Assembly: GCF_000218685.1 (NCBI RefSeq)
Contig: NW_006763291.1
Span: forward strand, 1,892,308-1,956,307
DNA length: 64,000 nt
Direction of reading: 5' to 3'
From: Serpula lacrymans var. lacrymans S7.9
Lineage: Eukaryota > Basidiomycota > Agaricomycetes > Boletales > Serpulaceae
Notes under the pieces: generated by a model
Told to the model about the DNA's origin: nothing
Database searches by the model: none
What the model saw: the letters and a program-made list of their open reading frames with translations, nothing else
Position numbers and translations under genes: made by a program
Part shown: positions 1 to 11,559 of the stretch, in pieces
Position numbering within the stretch: the first letter of the stretch is position 1
Layout: each line of letters opens with the position of its first letter

Positions 1-335
1 ACAATGGATGCAAGAGTGAGTAGCACCAAGGTAGCCACGTGACAATAGACGGAATGAGCCGAAAGTGCGAGAAAGGTAAACGTAAATGAGTAATGACTAA
101 AAGGTCCTTGGAAAACGCAGCGGACATTTGAGCTTTGGAAACCTGGAACCTACGGGTCCAGGAATACGCACCCTTGCCATGTATTTTCGCACAAGCAGCG
201 AATAATTCCGACGACGAGGTTAAGGAGGTCAACTGACCAGGATGCTTCTTAAGCCAAAAACGTACATATGTGAGTTCTGCCTAGTTTATATAGTACCTGA
301 TACTCACTCTCAACTAGTCCTTATCGCCAAGCTTA

Positions 336-1725
336 ATGATGTCTATCAATGATAACGAACACATCCTCCCAGTGGCCCCGCTCGATGGTGTCGCAGCTGT
401 GCTGGCTCACTTTTCGTCCAAATCCACTTCTTCAGTTCCCATTCGCGGGGAACGTACCATCTTCTCCTCATTTGCCCTCGCCTCTCGTGTCGCGGTGGTA
501 ACTGGAGGGCACCGCGGCATCGGCCTAGAAATCGCACTCGCACTTGCAGAGGCAGGTGCCATTGTTTACTGTCTCGACACGCCTTCCCACCCAGATGACG
601 AATGGGGGGTCGTGAAGGTGCATGTGGACAACCTGGCACCTCTTGGCATTGGTTCAGGAGAAAATCTGGCCAAGCCGTCGCGTCTCGAATATATATCTGC
701 TGATGTGACTTCTCAAGACAAGCTTTCACATGTCTTTCGACAAATCGTCGAAAAAGAAGGACGAATGGACGTGTGTTTTGCTTGTGCAGGTGTGCATGCA
801 AGTATCCCAGCACTCAGTTATAGTGCGGATGACTTCAGAAAGGTGAGTCCTCTGATCTCGTTTCGCGGTCATCACCTAATCTCATTATTTGTCCTGTACC
901 TCTTCACTCTAACGTGAAAATCTACTACGACGTAGCTGATCGATGTAAACGTTACTGGGGTCTTTCTCACCGCTCAAGCCGCTGCACAGCAGATGGTGAA
1001 CTTGGGTTCGCCTGGGAGCATTGTCCTCATCGGATCCATGAGTGGGAGCGTTGCAAATCAAGTAGGCATCCAAGTTTAAGACGTGTGTGCTTAATTTATT
1101 TCTGTTCTCATCTATGCTTTTCTTTGTCATCCCACAATACTACTTTGCACTCAGGGAACAACGTTCGTGGCGTACAACACTAGCAAAGGCGCTGTCCTTC
1201 AAATGGCTCGCAGTCTCGCGATCGAGCTCGCTCCACAGAAGATTCGTGTCAATACTATCTCTCCAGGATACATCCTCACGAAGTAATATCCTTTCACGTA
1301 TAGTATGTGTCTGTACTAAGAAGTAAAATTTTCTTTTGCTGAATTCGTCCATCTCATGCCTCTGTATTCATCGACGACTACTTATGTATATTACTCGCTT
1401 CAAGGATGACGTTTGCCTCTCTCGAGGCCAAGCCCTCCCTGGCGCGGGAGTGGACCTCTCAGAACCCGATGGGTCGATTTGGTCGCCCAGACGAGCTACG
1501 CGGGGTTGCTACATGGCTTGCAAGCGACGCCTCGACGTTTTGTACTGGCAGCGAGTGAGTTGAACATACTATATTCTTTAAATTTTTCCAGCGGTCCTCT
1601 CTGCTGTTTCGGTGTCAGCGTGTTTTATGCCCAACTTTTGGTCCCCATTTCTCTCTTTCTATTAGATTGCTCATTCAACTCTTTCCTGCAGCATTATCGT
1701 CGATGGAGGCCACACGGCCTGGTAA
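336..1725 (+). CDS. NAD(P)-dependent short-chain dehydrogenase/reductase (copy 1)
   Basis: Five exons (336-842, 936-1061, 1155-1282, 1405-1554, 1692-1725) join without a break into 314 residues. The Rossmann motif TGGHRGIG lies near residue 58. The catalytic set is visible: Asn in LIDVNVTG, Ser in LIGSMSG, and Tyr/Lys in YNTSK. The protein ends VDGGHTAW, as in fungal sorbose reductase, D-arabinitol and L-xylulose reductase-type SDRs. An Asp ends beta-strand 2 (VYCLD), which in this superfamily often favours NAD(H); that is inference. The substrate cannot be read from sequence, but a sugar or polyol is the likeliest class. It is presumably cytosolic, with no clear targeting peptide. ATGs at 336 and 339 are both possible. 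A second copy with the same intron positions starts at 13285. Confidence 0.9.
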
Positions 1726-2423
1726 AATAACAGGAGAATATAGCGGATATAGAACGAGTGGCCTGTTCTTTTCTTTCTTCTGGGACTGCAGGTTGCAGGT
1801 TGCAGTTGTACTCGTATCACATTCTGAATTCACGTATCTGCGCTCGAGATAAACCCTCTCGCATTCGACTTCCGTCATTGGTTCGAGAGGTCTCAGGGAT
1901 GCGATACGCCTGGTCTCAGGTATTGACATAGCAAAAGGCCAGGTCATCACGCTAAATGTCCTGGGCTGCTTTGATGTTTCGGCGAAAATCGGAGGATGCT
2001 AAGGAGAGATAGCGACATGCGTTTGCAAGCCTACAATCATGATAAGAAGACTGTCATGCAAAACCTGGCTGAAACTAGCGGGAAGTGACACAATGGGGGA
2101 CACACATTACGAAAAAGCGTGTACACAAACGAAGGAGCGTGGTTCGAATTTAATACGGCTTGAGATAAGCAAAGCCGCTATATTGTCAACAGCAGCAGCT
2201 TGAGGGACAGGCCTAGTACTTTGTCTGGGCATGCCGTGAGGAATGCTGCTGCATTATTGTACTACGCGACCTCGACGCGAATAGGCCAAAATTGAAAGTA
2301 TGCCGAAAAGTGGCGGCAAATCAAATATTAAATTGCCGGATCGTGTGTTGTTCCAGTCCTCGGAAGATATTACACTTTTAAGCTTGCACAAAGCCATGGA
2401 ACTCGTTTCGTTATTTTTCATCC
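1726..2423. other. Intergenic, no gene seen
   Basis: This stretch separates the SDR stop from the start of the membrane protein. I see no conserved coding frame, RNA gene or repeat shared with the rest of the window. It should hold the SDR 3' end and the promoter of the 2424 gene. Confidence 0.5.
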
Positions 2424-5400
2424 ATGCTATCCCATAAAGTATTGCTTTTCTTCACCTCCCATATCTCCCGACGTGCAATAGCGCGAGTCCTATCAACTTT
2501 CCTATGCGCACTCCTTGTCGTGATCCGTCCTTTCTCTCATTTCGGTGGCTCCACAGCGTTCCTTGTGCTCAGTCTGAAAGAGCTCGTCTTTTCAGTTCAA
2601 GATGACCTCGCACAACAGCTAGAACTCACCGTGCTTAATATCACAGGTGCCCTTGTCGGCATTGGTGTGTCTACTTTAGCGAAATACCTTGCTACTCTTC
2701 CAAAGGAAGGCTCAACTGTTTCGAGGCTTATCCCTGCTCTTTTTCTCGTCGCAATCAGCTTTGTTGGTGAGTTCGATCATATTTATTTCGTGCAGAGGTA
2801 CATCGTGGACATTGTTTTAACTCAAAATTCTTCAGCTGGATGGCTTAAAAGTCGCTTACCTCGCCTACATTTATCTACCCGCATTTCCTGTTTTCTTGCA
2901 ATATGGATGCTTACTTCAAATGCCGGCATACATGATGTACGTAATTACGACTTTCGGTATATTTTCATTCACTAATGATATCCCGCAGAGCGCACTCGCT
3001 GACGCTGGAAACTTCCTATGGATAACGCTTACGGCCGCAATAGTCTGCCTTTTCTCTAGCTTGCTATTATTACACTGGGCGTCCACGCACTTCGTCGAGG
3101 AAGTGGCTTCCACTTTGTCAAGTCTACACCAATGTCTCTCCCTTTCTATCGATAATGCTTTTTCGCCTTTGTCTTCTTCGACTGCCACCAAGCTCAAGGC
3201 CATGCATTCGGATCTCGTGCACAAATCTGTTAATTTGAATGAACTGTATTCACGAGCTGCCTTTGAACTGCGAGTGGGTCGAGTCGGTGGTGAGAACTCA
3301 TGATATATATATGTATGCAACGTTGCACTAATACGGAGTAGTCAAATCTATCAAACCCCTCATAGGTATCATCGAGCATCTAAGGCGAGAACTTGCTTGG
3401 GGAACATATGCTCCTAGGCTCTTGTCTACTACGTCTAAAAACCACGTAACGGCGCCGATGTTTGAGACTACCGCGCTCGAGCTTGGAAAGGCTATCTTGG
3501 AATCGCTGAGTGCTACCGAAAAAGTGGTTATTGGCACTTTTACCGGAGCAACTCTGACTCGAAAGTCCTTCCAGTCTGAGAAATATGCTATTACTTCAGC
3601 AGAGACAAAACTGTTTGATACACGATACACTGCAGAAGACGAACTGCATAAGTTGATTTGCGATGCCGGCACGCACCCAGATTTATCACATCAACAATTC
3701 CGGTTTGAAAACGAAATTCCCTACCATTGTCTTTTTGTAACATCATTATTACAGGTGGGTGGTGCGGTATGCGTATTGGTTTCTCATTACTAAATGGCCA
3801 TCATCTGTAGATGGCAAACGACGTTAGCCACGTCCTGCAAATGACACATATGCTAATCAAGTACTACGAAAAACTACCTCTTCGACTTTGGCATCCCCGT
3901 TTCTCGTTGCAATGGTTGGGCGTTGCACCTAGAACATTCGTTTTAGACGAGCTTGGAACCCATCTTGCCCAAGATACCATTGACGCGGATACAGCCCTTT
4001 CTGCTGAAGAAGCCCGCCAAGGACTTGCAACTTCAGATGAATCTCATAGCCTTCATGACAATATCCACGACCAGAGTAATCACGCCGAGGGCTCGTACTT
4101 TCCCTCTATAGAGGAAAAGGGGCAGAAGAAAAAATTCTCCCCTCGGACTTGCGCTCAACGACTTCCGTTTAAACTTCGCCGCTTATGGAATCATCCACAA
4201 GTTCTTCGTGTACGTCTTTGTATGTCGAAATTAGCTAGGGATGCCAAACATTCAAGCCATCTACGTCATGCTCTGAAAAATGCTGCAGGCGTAGCGCTTC
4301 TGAGCACTCCTGCATTTTTCCCACAAGGTTCAGCAGGTCAGTTGCCACGTTCTCTCACAGACTTTGATATTTATCCACTATCTTGGCATAGGCTTGCGTT
4401 GGTTTACGCTTGTTCATGGCCAGTGGATGATCATAAGCTATGTTTGGGTACTAGAGACTAATACAGGAGCGACGTGGCGAGTTGGCTATTTGCGATTAGT
4501 GAGTCTTTGTTTCTAGTCGGATTAGGCAGCCGATTCAGTTGTGATCTAGCTCGGAACAATCATCGGAGCTGTTTATGCGTATATTGTAAGCGAAATCTAC
4601 TGCTGCTCTTACGTGGGAGGAAGAAATTAACGCTATAAACCTCAGATGTGGTTAATATGCCACAGGAACCCATATGGGCTTGTGGCGATGGTAACTGTAA
4701 GCTACACAGTTTTGTATATTGGGAGAGGTTTCTTACATTGAACTTCGCAGGCGGCTGATATACCAATCACCTGGATTATCATTCATTCGAACATCCCTTC
4801 CCTCGGTGTAGTTGCGTGAGTAGCGTTGACCACTGTTGACAAGCATTTACGGGGCCTAACCTTCCCCTCAGATCTGTAACTTTACCTCCAATAGTACTAT
4901 CTCAATACTTGAGCCTAGCTACGAATATCTCCACGCTTGGTGAGTTCTACATTGATCGCATGGGGTTACGAGATTGCTTTGTCTCATCTGCCAAATTAGA
5001 TCTTGCTGTATATAGGGGTGCAATGATCGGCATAGGGATCGTTGCAGCGCTTCTCATGAATAGTCTTGTATTTCCTAGGCATAGCAGGGTACGCTTTCCA
5101 CCTTTTGGCTTTTTGGAGAGTGCTGACTTTGTACGCAGGTTTTATTCTTGAACCACACCAGTCGTTTGCTTGGCTTGCTCAGTCACTTATACCTGAACTT
5201 GAGTCGGTACGGTGTTCTTATTTAAATTATCATTTTCACGGCTCTGAAAGTGTCGAGCAGAGATTTGTTCCACAACAGTTATACAGATATGCGTCACGAC
5301 AAACACAAGACTTTGAAGTTGGAGCTGCAGATTCGTAATGCATTACATCGGTTGTCGTCGCTGATGGCATCCATGCGCGATGAGCTGAGTCTTGTGCCTG

Positions 5401-6057
5401 TGAGTATCGACATACAAGACGACAGGAGAAATTGTTATTAACAGACCTTGTGCGCAGAAACCAGTGCACCATTATCGACAAGTTGTGCTGAAGTTGCAGA
5501 AAGTACTTGACTTGATGGCTGGTTTGAGGAAGATTAGAGAAAAGATACCTCGGAATATAACTGTATTTCCCGTTCTCAAAGAACGACGCGAATTTGTTCG
5601 TCTCGATTTTGAAGTGTCTATCCTAATATGCGACGCTGATATGGCGTTCTTTTGGATCTAGGTATCTTGTGTTTGTATCTCCTTATTTGCATGCGAGCAT
5701 GTCTTCAGAGCAAGGCAGCCTCTCCCTCAGTTCCTTCCTTCGTCGAGACAAGCTCTAGACGTCTTAACTAACCAAATCGAGTCTCGAATACAACACGCAC
5801 TAGAAGAAGACAAATCGCTCGTGGGCGTGTCTCTTGCATATTCGCTTGCGGAGGTGGAACTCATGAAGGATATGGTAGACACAATAGAAGATTTGTTAGA
5901 GCTGTGCCGACAGTTGTTTGGGACATCGACGTGGCTGACACAGAGCTGGTCGGGGGTATATACCGACGATGGACCCGGAACACCAGGGGACAGTTGGTAT
6001 GGGGCGTTGGGTAGAGACAATGGTGTTATGCGAGCACAACATATATTTGCGAGTTAG
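2424..6057 (+). CDS. ArAE/BRE4-type multi-spanning membrane protein (FUSC-like)
   Basis: About fourteen exons with 50-70 nt introns. Early ones, with consistent phase, are 2424-2766, 2836-2936, 2989-3289, 3342-3754 and 3811-4336. The N-terminal half has a run of hydrophobic segments separated by AGWLKSRLPRL and is typical of the fungal ArAE_2 N-terminal six-TM domain. A charged cytosolic loop follows (about 3900-4200). A second membrane block resembles the FUSC_2 core (GLRWFTLVHGQWMIISYVW, then LGTIIGAVYAYI). The C-terminal part is helical and soluble, like the Brefeldin A-sensitivity (BRE4/DUF2421) domain. Homologues are putative ER or plasma-membrane exporters of aromatic acids or amphiphiles. 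The substrate here is unknown. The protein ends AQHIFAS at a TAG. It is about 1,000 residues, normal for the family. Confidence 0.82.
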
Positions 6058-7194
6058 ATTTAGTGTACGATGCTATTATATTCATGTCTGGTAATCTGTC
6101 GAAATATATAGAAATTGATGAAAATATCTGTAAAAATCATCAAAGATCAGAAACATTTGAGTAAGCCAAATCTCCAGGTATTTTTAGATTTGTCTTGTAG
6201 AAATTGGACAAACCACATTTGAAAAAAGAGAGAAAATTTGGAAATCTGGAACATCCAGATATTTGGTGTTATCTGCAGAATTCTGGTTGGATCTTCAACC
6301 ACTCAAAATAGCATTGAAAAAACAGCAAAAATATTGAATTATCTGTAAGCTATAAAAACATGTAGGTATCACTAGAAAATGTGAAATGAGAGCTACAAAG
6401 TACTGCAAAAAAACTCGAAAACAATGCCTAAAAATGTAACACCAGGAATTTCTTTAATCCACGATGGAAGCTGCTAGTTTCTAGATGTATAGTCAGTAAA
6501 CAAAATATAGATAGTAAATCAATATGCGTACCTTTTATTCTGACCTCTCTGTATAAACCTGGAATAAGATCAGAACAATATTAGGCTAGAGAGAGAACAA
6601 ATAAACCTGTTTTCTGTACACCGCCAATTTGTTCCAATACTGCATGAATTGTCACTGGTGCCATTAAGCTGGATTATTTGCATGCCATTTGATAGCACAG
6701 AGATCTCCGTAAAAATTGATTAGAAATAATTGCTGGGGGGATCAAAAGTTGACATTAGTGTGAAAGCCTTTAAATTTGTTGGCACTATTCATTTGCTAGG
6801 TGGTTTCAGTGGTGGGGGAATAATTGGTACCAGTGGTGCACATGAGGACACCTCACCACAGCTGCTTGTGGTTTGGAAATTAGAACTATCAAAGCTGGAA
6901 TGAGGGAGTCAATGTGAAGATTTAAGGTGATGGTAAGGAACAGGGTGACGGTAGAACCATTGGTGGTATATATGACAGTATACTGGTATGATAACACATA
7001 TAGCTAATGATTATTATATTAATCCACACTTACTGTGACTGATTTTTGCTAAGTCCATTTTGCTGAATTCATCTTACTGATACTCCACATATCTGTTTGA
7101 GTCTGTAAAAATATGCAAGTAAGCAAGAAAGTGATAATAAATATATAATGTGCAACACCAATCTTGATTATGGAACTTATGCAGCATTTCTTAT
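6058..7194. other. AT-rich noncoding, transposon-derived region
   Basis: Composition changes sharply to AT-rich after the membrane protein. There are many homopolymer A/T runs and no conserved frame on either strand. It borders the repeat copy that starts near 7195 and is probably older transposon debris, but I could not match it to a second copy in this window. Confidence 0.45.
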
Positions 7195-7925
7195 ATGTCA
7201 ATGAGTTACTTGATCACTGATTTCCGTGATATGTTGTCATTTGTCTATATACACTGGGTGCATAGCGAAATATACCCATGAGAAAAATCTGTAAAAAAAG
7301 CTTGAAAACAAAAATACCTTTTTCAAAATATTTCTCCCATAATCATTTTTTGTTATTTTGTTTTTCAAACGGAAGTGTTCACCAAATGGAAGTACTAGTG
7401 TTCACCATTTGGATGATGCAAAGAGCCATCCATTTGAAAAAAAAATATGTATGGGAGAAATATCTTGGGGAAGGTATTTCTGTTTTCAAGCTTTTTTCCA
7501 GATTTTTCTCATGGATATATTTGGCTATGCAACCAGTGATATTTATATTTCAAGCTTTTTCCACATTTCTAGATTGCAACTTTTCACTGGGCACCATGAT
7601 GATGGTGTAATGGCAACAAACATTTAGATAAGATTCAGAACAACTCAGCTGGCAGGATTCAATCAAATGTCAGGAAAATAGTCACATAAGGAATTATGTC
7701 ACATGTAACATGATCATCATTGGACTGCAGCTTTGATTGTGAATCAAAGCTGCAGTTCAAGGATGAAAACAGTCTGGAAGATAATTAGAAATAATTTTTA
7801 AAAAATGCTGTGGATAAGGGTTGAATATAAGGAAGATATGAGTTTGAAATGTTTCATAATAAATGCTTAGGATCAATGATAATGTAATTTAGAGTGGATC
7901 CTTGGATAATTTTATAAATATTTTC
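7195..7925 (+). repeat. Interspersed repeat, copy 1 (interrupted by a MITE)
   Basis: This segment matches 19855-20305 on the opposite strand almost base for base, for example the blocks around ATGATGGTGTAATGGCAACA and TGAATATAAGGAAGATATGAG. The 287-bp foldback at 7252-7538 is present here but absent from the other copy. The repeat holds a perfect 14-bp inverted repeat, CTGCAGCTTTGATT at 7725-7738 and its complement at 7742-7755, also present in the second copy. It is noncoding; its class is unknown. Confidence 0.8.
7252..7538. mobile_element. CACTG-ended foldback MITE with 3-bp target duplication
   Basis: The element is an almost complete palindrome. It starts CACTGGGTGCATAGC and ends GCTATGCAACCAGTG, flanked by ATA at 7249-7251 and 7539-7541. 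The matching repeat at 20250-20252 has a single ATA and no insert, so the boundaries are confirmed by an empty site. CACT(A/G) termini with a 3-bp duplication are the known hallmark of CACTA/EnSpm (CMC) transposons, so this is most simply a non-autonomous member. No coding capacity is seen. Confidence 0.85.
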
Positions 7926-8405
7926 TATATAATATATGAGATAGTAGTACAATGATTTTACTTAAAAATTCCAGACTCAAAGCTGTGAGGACAGGCAAAT
8001 GATATTAGGGACCACATTTTAAAATTTTGCTTCATGTTTTCCTTAGATATGATTGGTATATTTTTACAAAAAAATCACTGTAAGATCACACTGCAAGTCT
8101 AGCTATTATAAGTCGATCCCCACAGTGAGTGGACAAGTTTTGACCCTAGTCACGTTTTATATTCACTGCGGGGATCGGCTTATCTTAGCTCGACTTGTAG
8201 TGTGATCTTATAGTGATTTTTTTGTTACAATATACTAATCATCCCTAAGGCAAAACATGAAGCAAATTTTAAAATGTGGTCCCTAATATCATTTGCCTGT
8301 CCACCACAGCTTTGAGTCCTGGAATTTTTAAGTAAATCATTGACCTACTATCTCGTATATTATATGGAAATATTTATCAAATTTCCAAGGATCAACCTCT
8401 AATTT
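7885..8405. repeat. Large palindrome with CACTG termini facing inward
   Basis: The left arm runs to about 8127 and ends CCCCACAGTG. The right arm starts at 8164 with CACTGCGGGGATCGG. The arms are imperfect reverse complements over about 240 bp around a 36-bp centre. The left arm is also found at 31625-31820, where it stops at the same CAGTG end. The palindrome therefore looks like two head-to-head CACTG-terminated elements rather than a single hairpin gene. Confidence 0.75.
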
Positions 8406-8444
8406 ACCATGTCCATTCGATCCCCAGGCTTTCTATAAGGAAAC

Positions 8445-8544
8445 NNNNNNNNNNNNNNNNNNNNNNNNNNNNNNNNNNNNNNNNNNNNNNNNNNNNNNNN
8501 NNNNNNNNNNNNNNNNNNNNNNNNNNNNNNNNNNNNNNNNNNNN
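8445..8544. other. Assembly gap (100 N)
   Basis: Exactly 100 N, the usual placeholder for a gap of unknown size. It sits between a long palindrome and a hairpin, structures that commonly break assemblies. Confidence 0.98.
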
Positions 8545-8650
8545 TTATTTAAGCCCAGCTTATATCCGGAAAACATTGAATTTGAGCTTTTTCTAGCCAT
8601 CAGAACCCAGAACTCCCATATTTTCAGGATATAAGCTGGGCTTAAATAAG
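8545..8650. repeat. Hairpin-forming inverted repeat beside the gap
   Basis: TTATTTAAGCCCAGCTTATA (8545 on) recurs as its exact reverse complement ending at 8650; the arms are 23 bp with a loop of about 60 bp. It forms the subterminal part of the CACTA-like element ending at 8665. Confidence 0.8.
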
Positions 8651-8668
8651 CCAATGCCCGCAGTGATT

Positions 8669-11559
8669 ACGTGTCGCGACGCGTTATTTGTGTGTGTTTG
8701 GTCCAGTATATAAGTGCGACCTTGAGCTTTCTTTTCTTCCTCTTACCAGAGCCATGTCGTCCATACGCTGTCTGTGTCATTCCGATACCTTTAACCGCTC
8801 CAGGTCTCTGTCCAAGTCATTCACGTCCATGCTACCGATGTCCTGTCGCCGCTTCCAGCCAGCTATTCTCCCTTAACCCGGAGAAACACTTAACCTTATA
8901 TATTCACGACTGCTTGAATTCCGCCACCTAGCTTTCGCAAATCTTGAATAACCTCCGTGGTTTGGGTGGGCGACGCTTACCCGGGGAATTCAATCAAAAC
9001 CAAGCATATCTTTTTCCACGCAGTAGTCGCCGCTTCACGCGTACCGCTGAGTCCATCTCGACCCGTTTATCTCATCTGCTATGATTCGTCGAGCGGAACA
9101 CCCTATCGCCCCTTCGGAAAGTGTTTCATTGCTCGAATTACAGTCACGCTTGCCACTTGTGCATTTATACAGATTCTAGCTTGTGCTGCCTCGGGACCCC
9201 GCTTCTTTGCTTGGCAATGAAAGGGAAGGCAGTGCCGGAAAGGCTTAGAATCAATCTCCATGAGTGGACGAGTGCGATTGCGACCAGGACAGCAGAGGGG
9301 CGTCGCGGTGTTATGAATGGTGTTTCCCCGACGAGGAGCAGACTTCGTACAAGCTGGAGAGTTTTGAGGATGCTCTGTGGTACGTGCCCTGGGTCACGCA
9401 CAAACCTTGATAGGTCAAACTCACCCATCGTCGCCTTCGGTCGTGGCTTCTCGTGGACTAAATGCTTGACGAGAGCCGAAATGTTCGGCTCATGATTTGC
9501 TGCTCCTCGGAGCGAAGCATTACGCACTGGATGATTGTGGTCCGAGTCTTTGACTCTCTTTCCTTGAGCTGTGGCTTAGGCTACATGCTCTATCCCGGCG
9601 ACTTTTTGACCGATTTCGGTCGCCGCGAGCTGTCTCGGCTTTCTCAGTTTCCACTCGCAAGAGGGAACGAGAGACAAGGGTGGAGCTCTGAAAGGCCGGC
9701 GTGCTTTCGAAATCTCATGGCTTCGCGGTGACTTGTATAATGGAGAAATGTATCGGATTCGTGAATTGGCGAGGACTTATGAGGTCGTACAGGAATGCAC
9801 GAAAGCGAAATTGCGTGGCCTCGTTATCAGCAGGCATAATTGCTTTGCTTTGTTTCACCCGCCCCCAATAGCTGTCTTCTAATGGCACTACGGATATCGC
9901 TATGAGTTAGTAATGCAGTCTCTGTGCTCGGTCGAGCACTCTAGCTCCTTATCTTTGATGCAATATGGTTGGGCGGCGTCCTGTTCATCTTGTGGAGAAT
10001 GTTTGTGGTCCTGTCCATGCAATGTCACTTGGAACTCTTGCGAAGACCTGTTTGTCGAGCTCGTTCGTTTCTCTCTTGTATCTGTTCTTCTCTGTGACAG
10101 CCTGTTTCATGTGGTCATGGTCCTCGATGTTGAAGAAGCTTTGATGATATGGCTAGTTCCACTCGTCGCATTGTGCTTTTGTTTTTCTTTTGTCTGCGGA
10201 TGGTACTCCGTGTATGCGCATGTCCTCCCGATTTAAAGCTGAAGTTGTTTCTCCTCCGGGGTTGTTGCAACAGAGATTCGTTCTCGATGCCAGTGATTAT
10301 CGTGGAGTTGACCTCTCGACTGCGCGGAAGCGACCTGATCGTATGACTACGCACAAAGCAGAGTATTATGTGACGGGACTGGGTAAGCAGCCAGTGAGAT
10401 GTCTTCTTTGCTTTGACTGTGGTTTACTGCGGCTTGTTACTCTTTCAAGAAGACTGGGTTGCGAGTGGCGGTATGTAGTTTCGGAATGGCGAGCAAAAAG
10501 GTGGTCGCTGCGTGGACTCTGCCGTAGAGATCTTTTCAGGTGCAGGAATGTCCGACTTCGTATTCTTGGAAACGGAGACTGGGTGTGTAGAACGATGCAT
10601 GGGAGGTCGTCCAAGTTGTGCACACGACGAGGATAGACCGTGGGGCGAGGACTGCGCCAAGACACATCAGCCGCCTGTACTGCCGGTGGTGGTATGGGGT
10701 AAGATTCGTAGGGGGAAAGCTTGGCTTCGAGAGTGGGCTGAACCAATTTTTGGGAACATCTTCTGTCTTCGAGACAGATTCATCTGTGACATGGTCTTAT
10801 CCATGTACTCCATATGGAGGTATGGACAAGGTGAGCGGTCCACCTTTCCTTGATTGACAGATTTCCAATGGGTTCCCTTTCATCGCAGGGTTGTCCCCCC
10901 GAGCTCATCTTCATCATGAAGTCCCTTAGGTCAGTTCCATCGCATATGGTTCGACGTATTACTGCTTTCTTGATGCAATACCGCAGTCTACATATCGTAA
11001 CCGTATTGCGAAACTTAACCTTCGTTGGCAATATGGATAGACGGACAACCTTTTGGTATTTTACTCTTTCTCAAGTTTAACATGATGGTGTCCGGCTGCA
11101 GACGATAAATGTGTGCTCAAGGGTCAAGGGAGGTCTATTTTTTTTTTTTGGTACTCTTGTAGTGCTAACTCGTTTCTATCTAGGTATCATCTGATGCATT
11201 CCATCACTAATGAAACTGGGTCGCGTCGGTATGATAACCTCCGCAAACTCGACTCGCGTTTCAACGTGGAGATATTCTAACTTTTTCTGTAACAAGTACC
11301 TTTATGTTTGATGACCACTGCATATTCTGGACATTGGTCATATAACTAAGACGTAACCCACTCGACGACAGCCGACTGATCAAGAAAGTATATATGATAA
11401 AGAACAAAAAGAACAAATTACCTCCCATTTCCTTTAGAACAATTGGGATCGTGCATGGTCTGCGTAGTTTGCGAATAAGAAGCAGGAGCCCTGGACTAAT
11501 CAGACCTGTTGCGACCGATGGCAGCAACAATGAATGAGAAGAGAAGAATCGAAAAAAAA
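8669..11559. other. No supportable gene; probable degraded retroelement sequence
   Basis: GC content returns to normal but frames on both strands are short and interrupted. On the minus strand this lies directly downstream of the gag relic, so decayed pol sequence would be expected. A stretch near 10450-10740 read on the minus strand is Pro/Ser-rich, like the linker between protease and reverse transcriptase in fungal gypsy elements. I cannot identify a protease, RT or integrase motif, so no CDS is called. Confidence 0.35.

Larger units (their letters stand above)
8164..8665 (+). mobile_element. CACTA-like non-autonomous element spanning the assembly gap
   Basis: The left end is CACTGCGGGGATCGGCTTAT. 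The right end, read inward on the minus strand, is CACTGCGGGCATTGGCTTAT, so the termini form an inverted repeat. The 3-bp direct repeat ATT flanks both sides (8161-8163 and 8666-8668). The interior includes 100 N, so its true length is unknown. An internal hairpin (8545-8567 against 8628-8650) lies beside the right end. No gene is seen inside. Confidence 0.7.

Noticed and set aside
2140..2165. tRNA T-arm-like GGTTCGAATTT
   Set aside because: No matching acceptor, D or anticodon stems could be folded around it.
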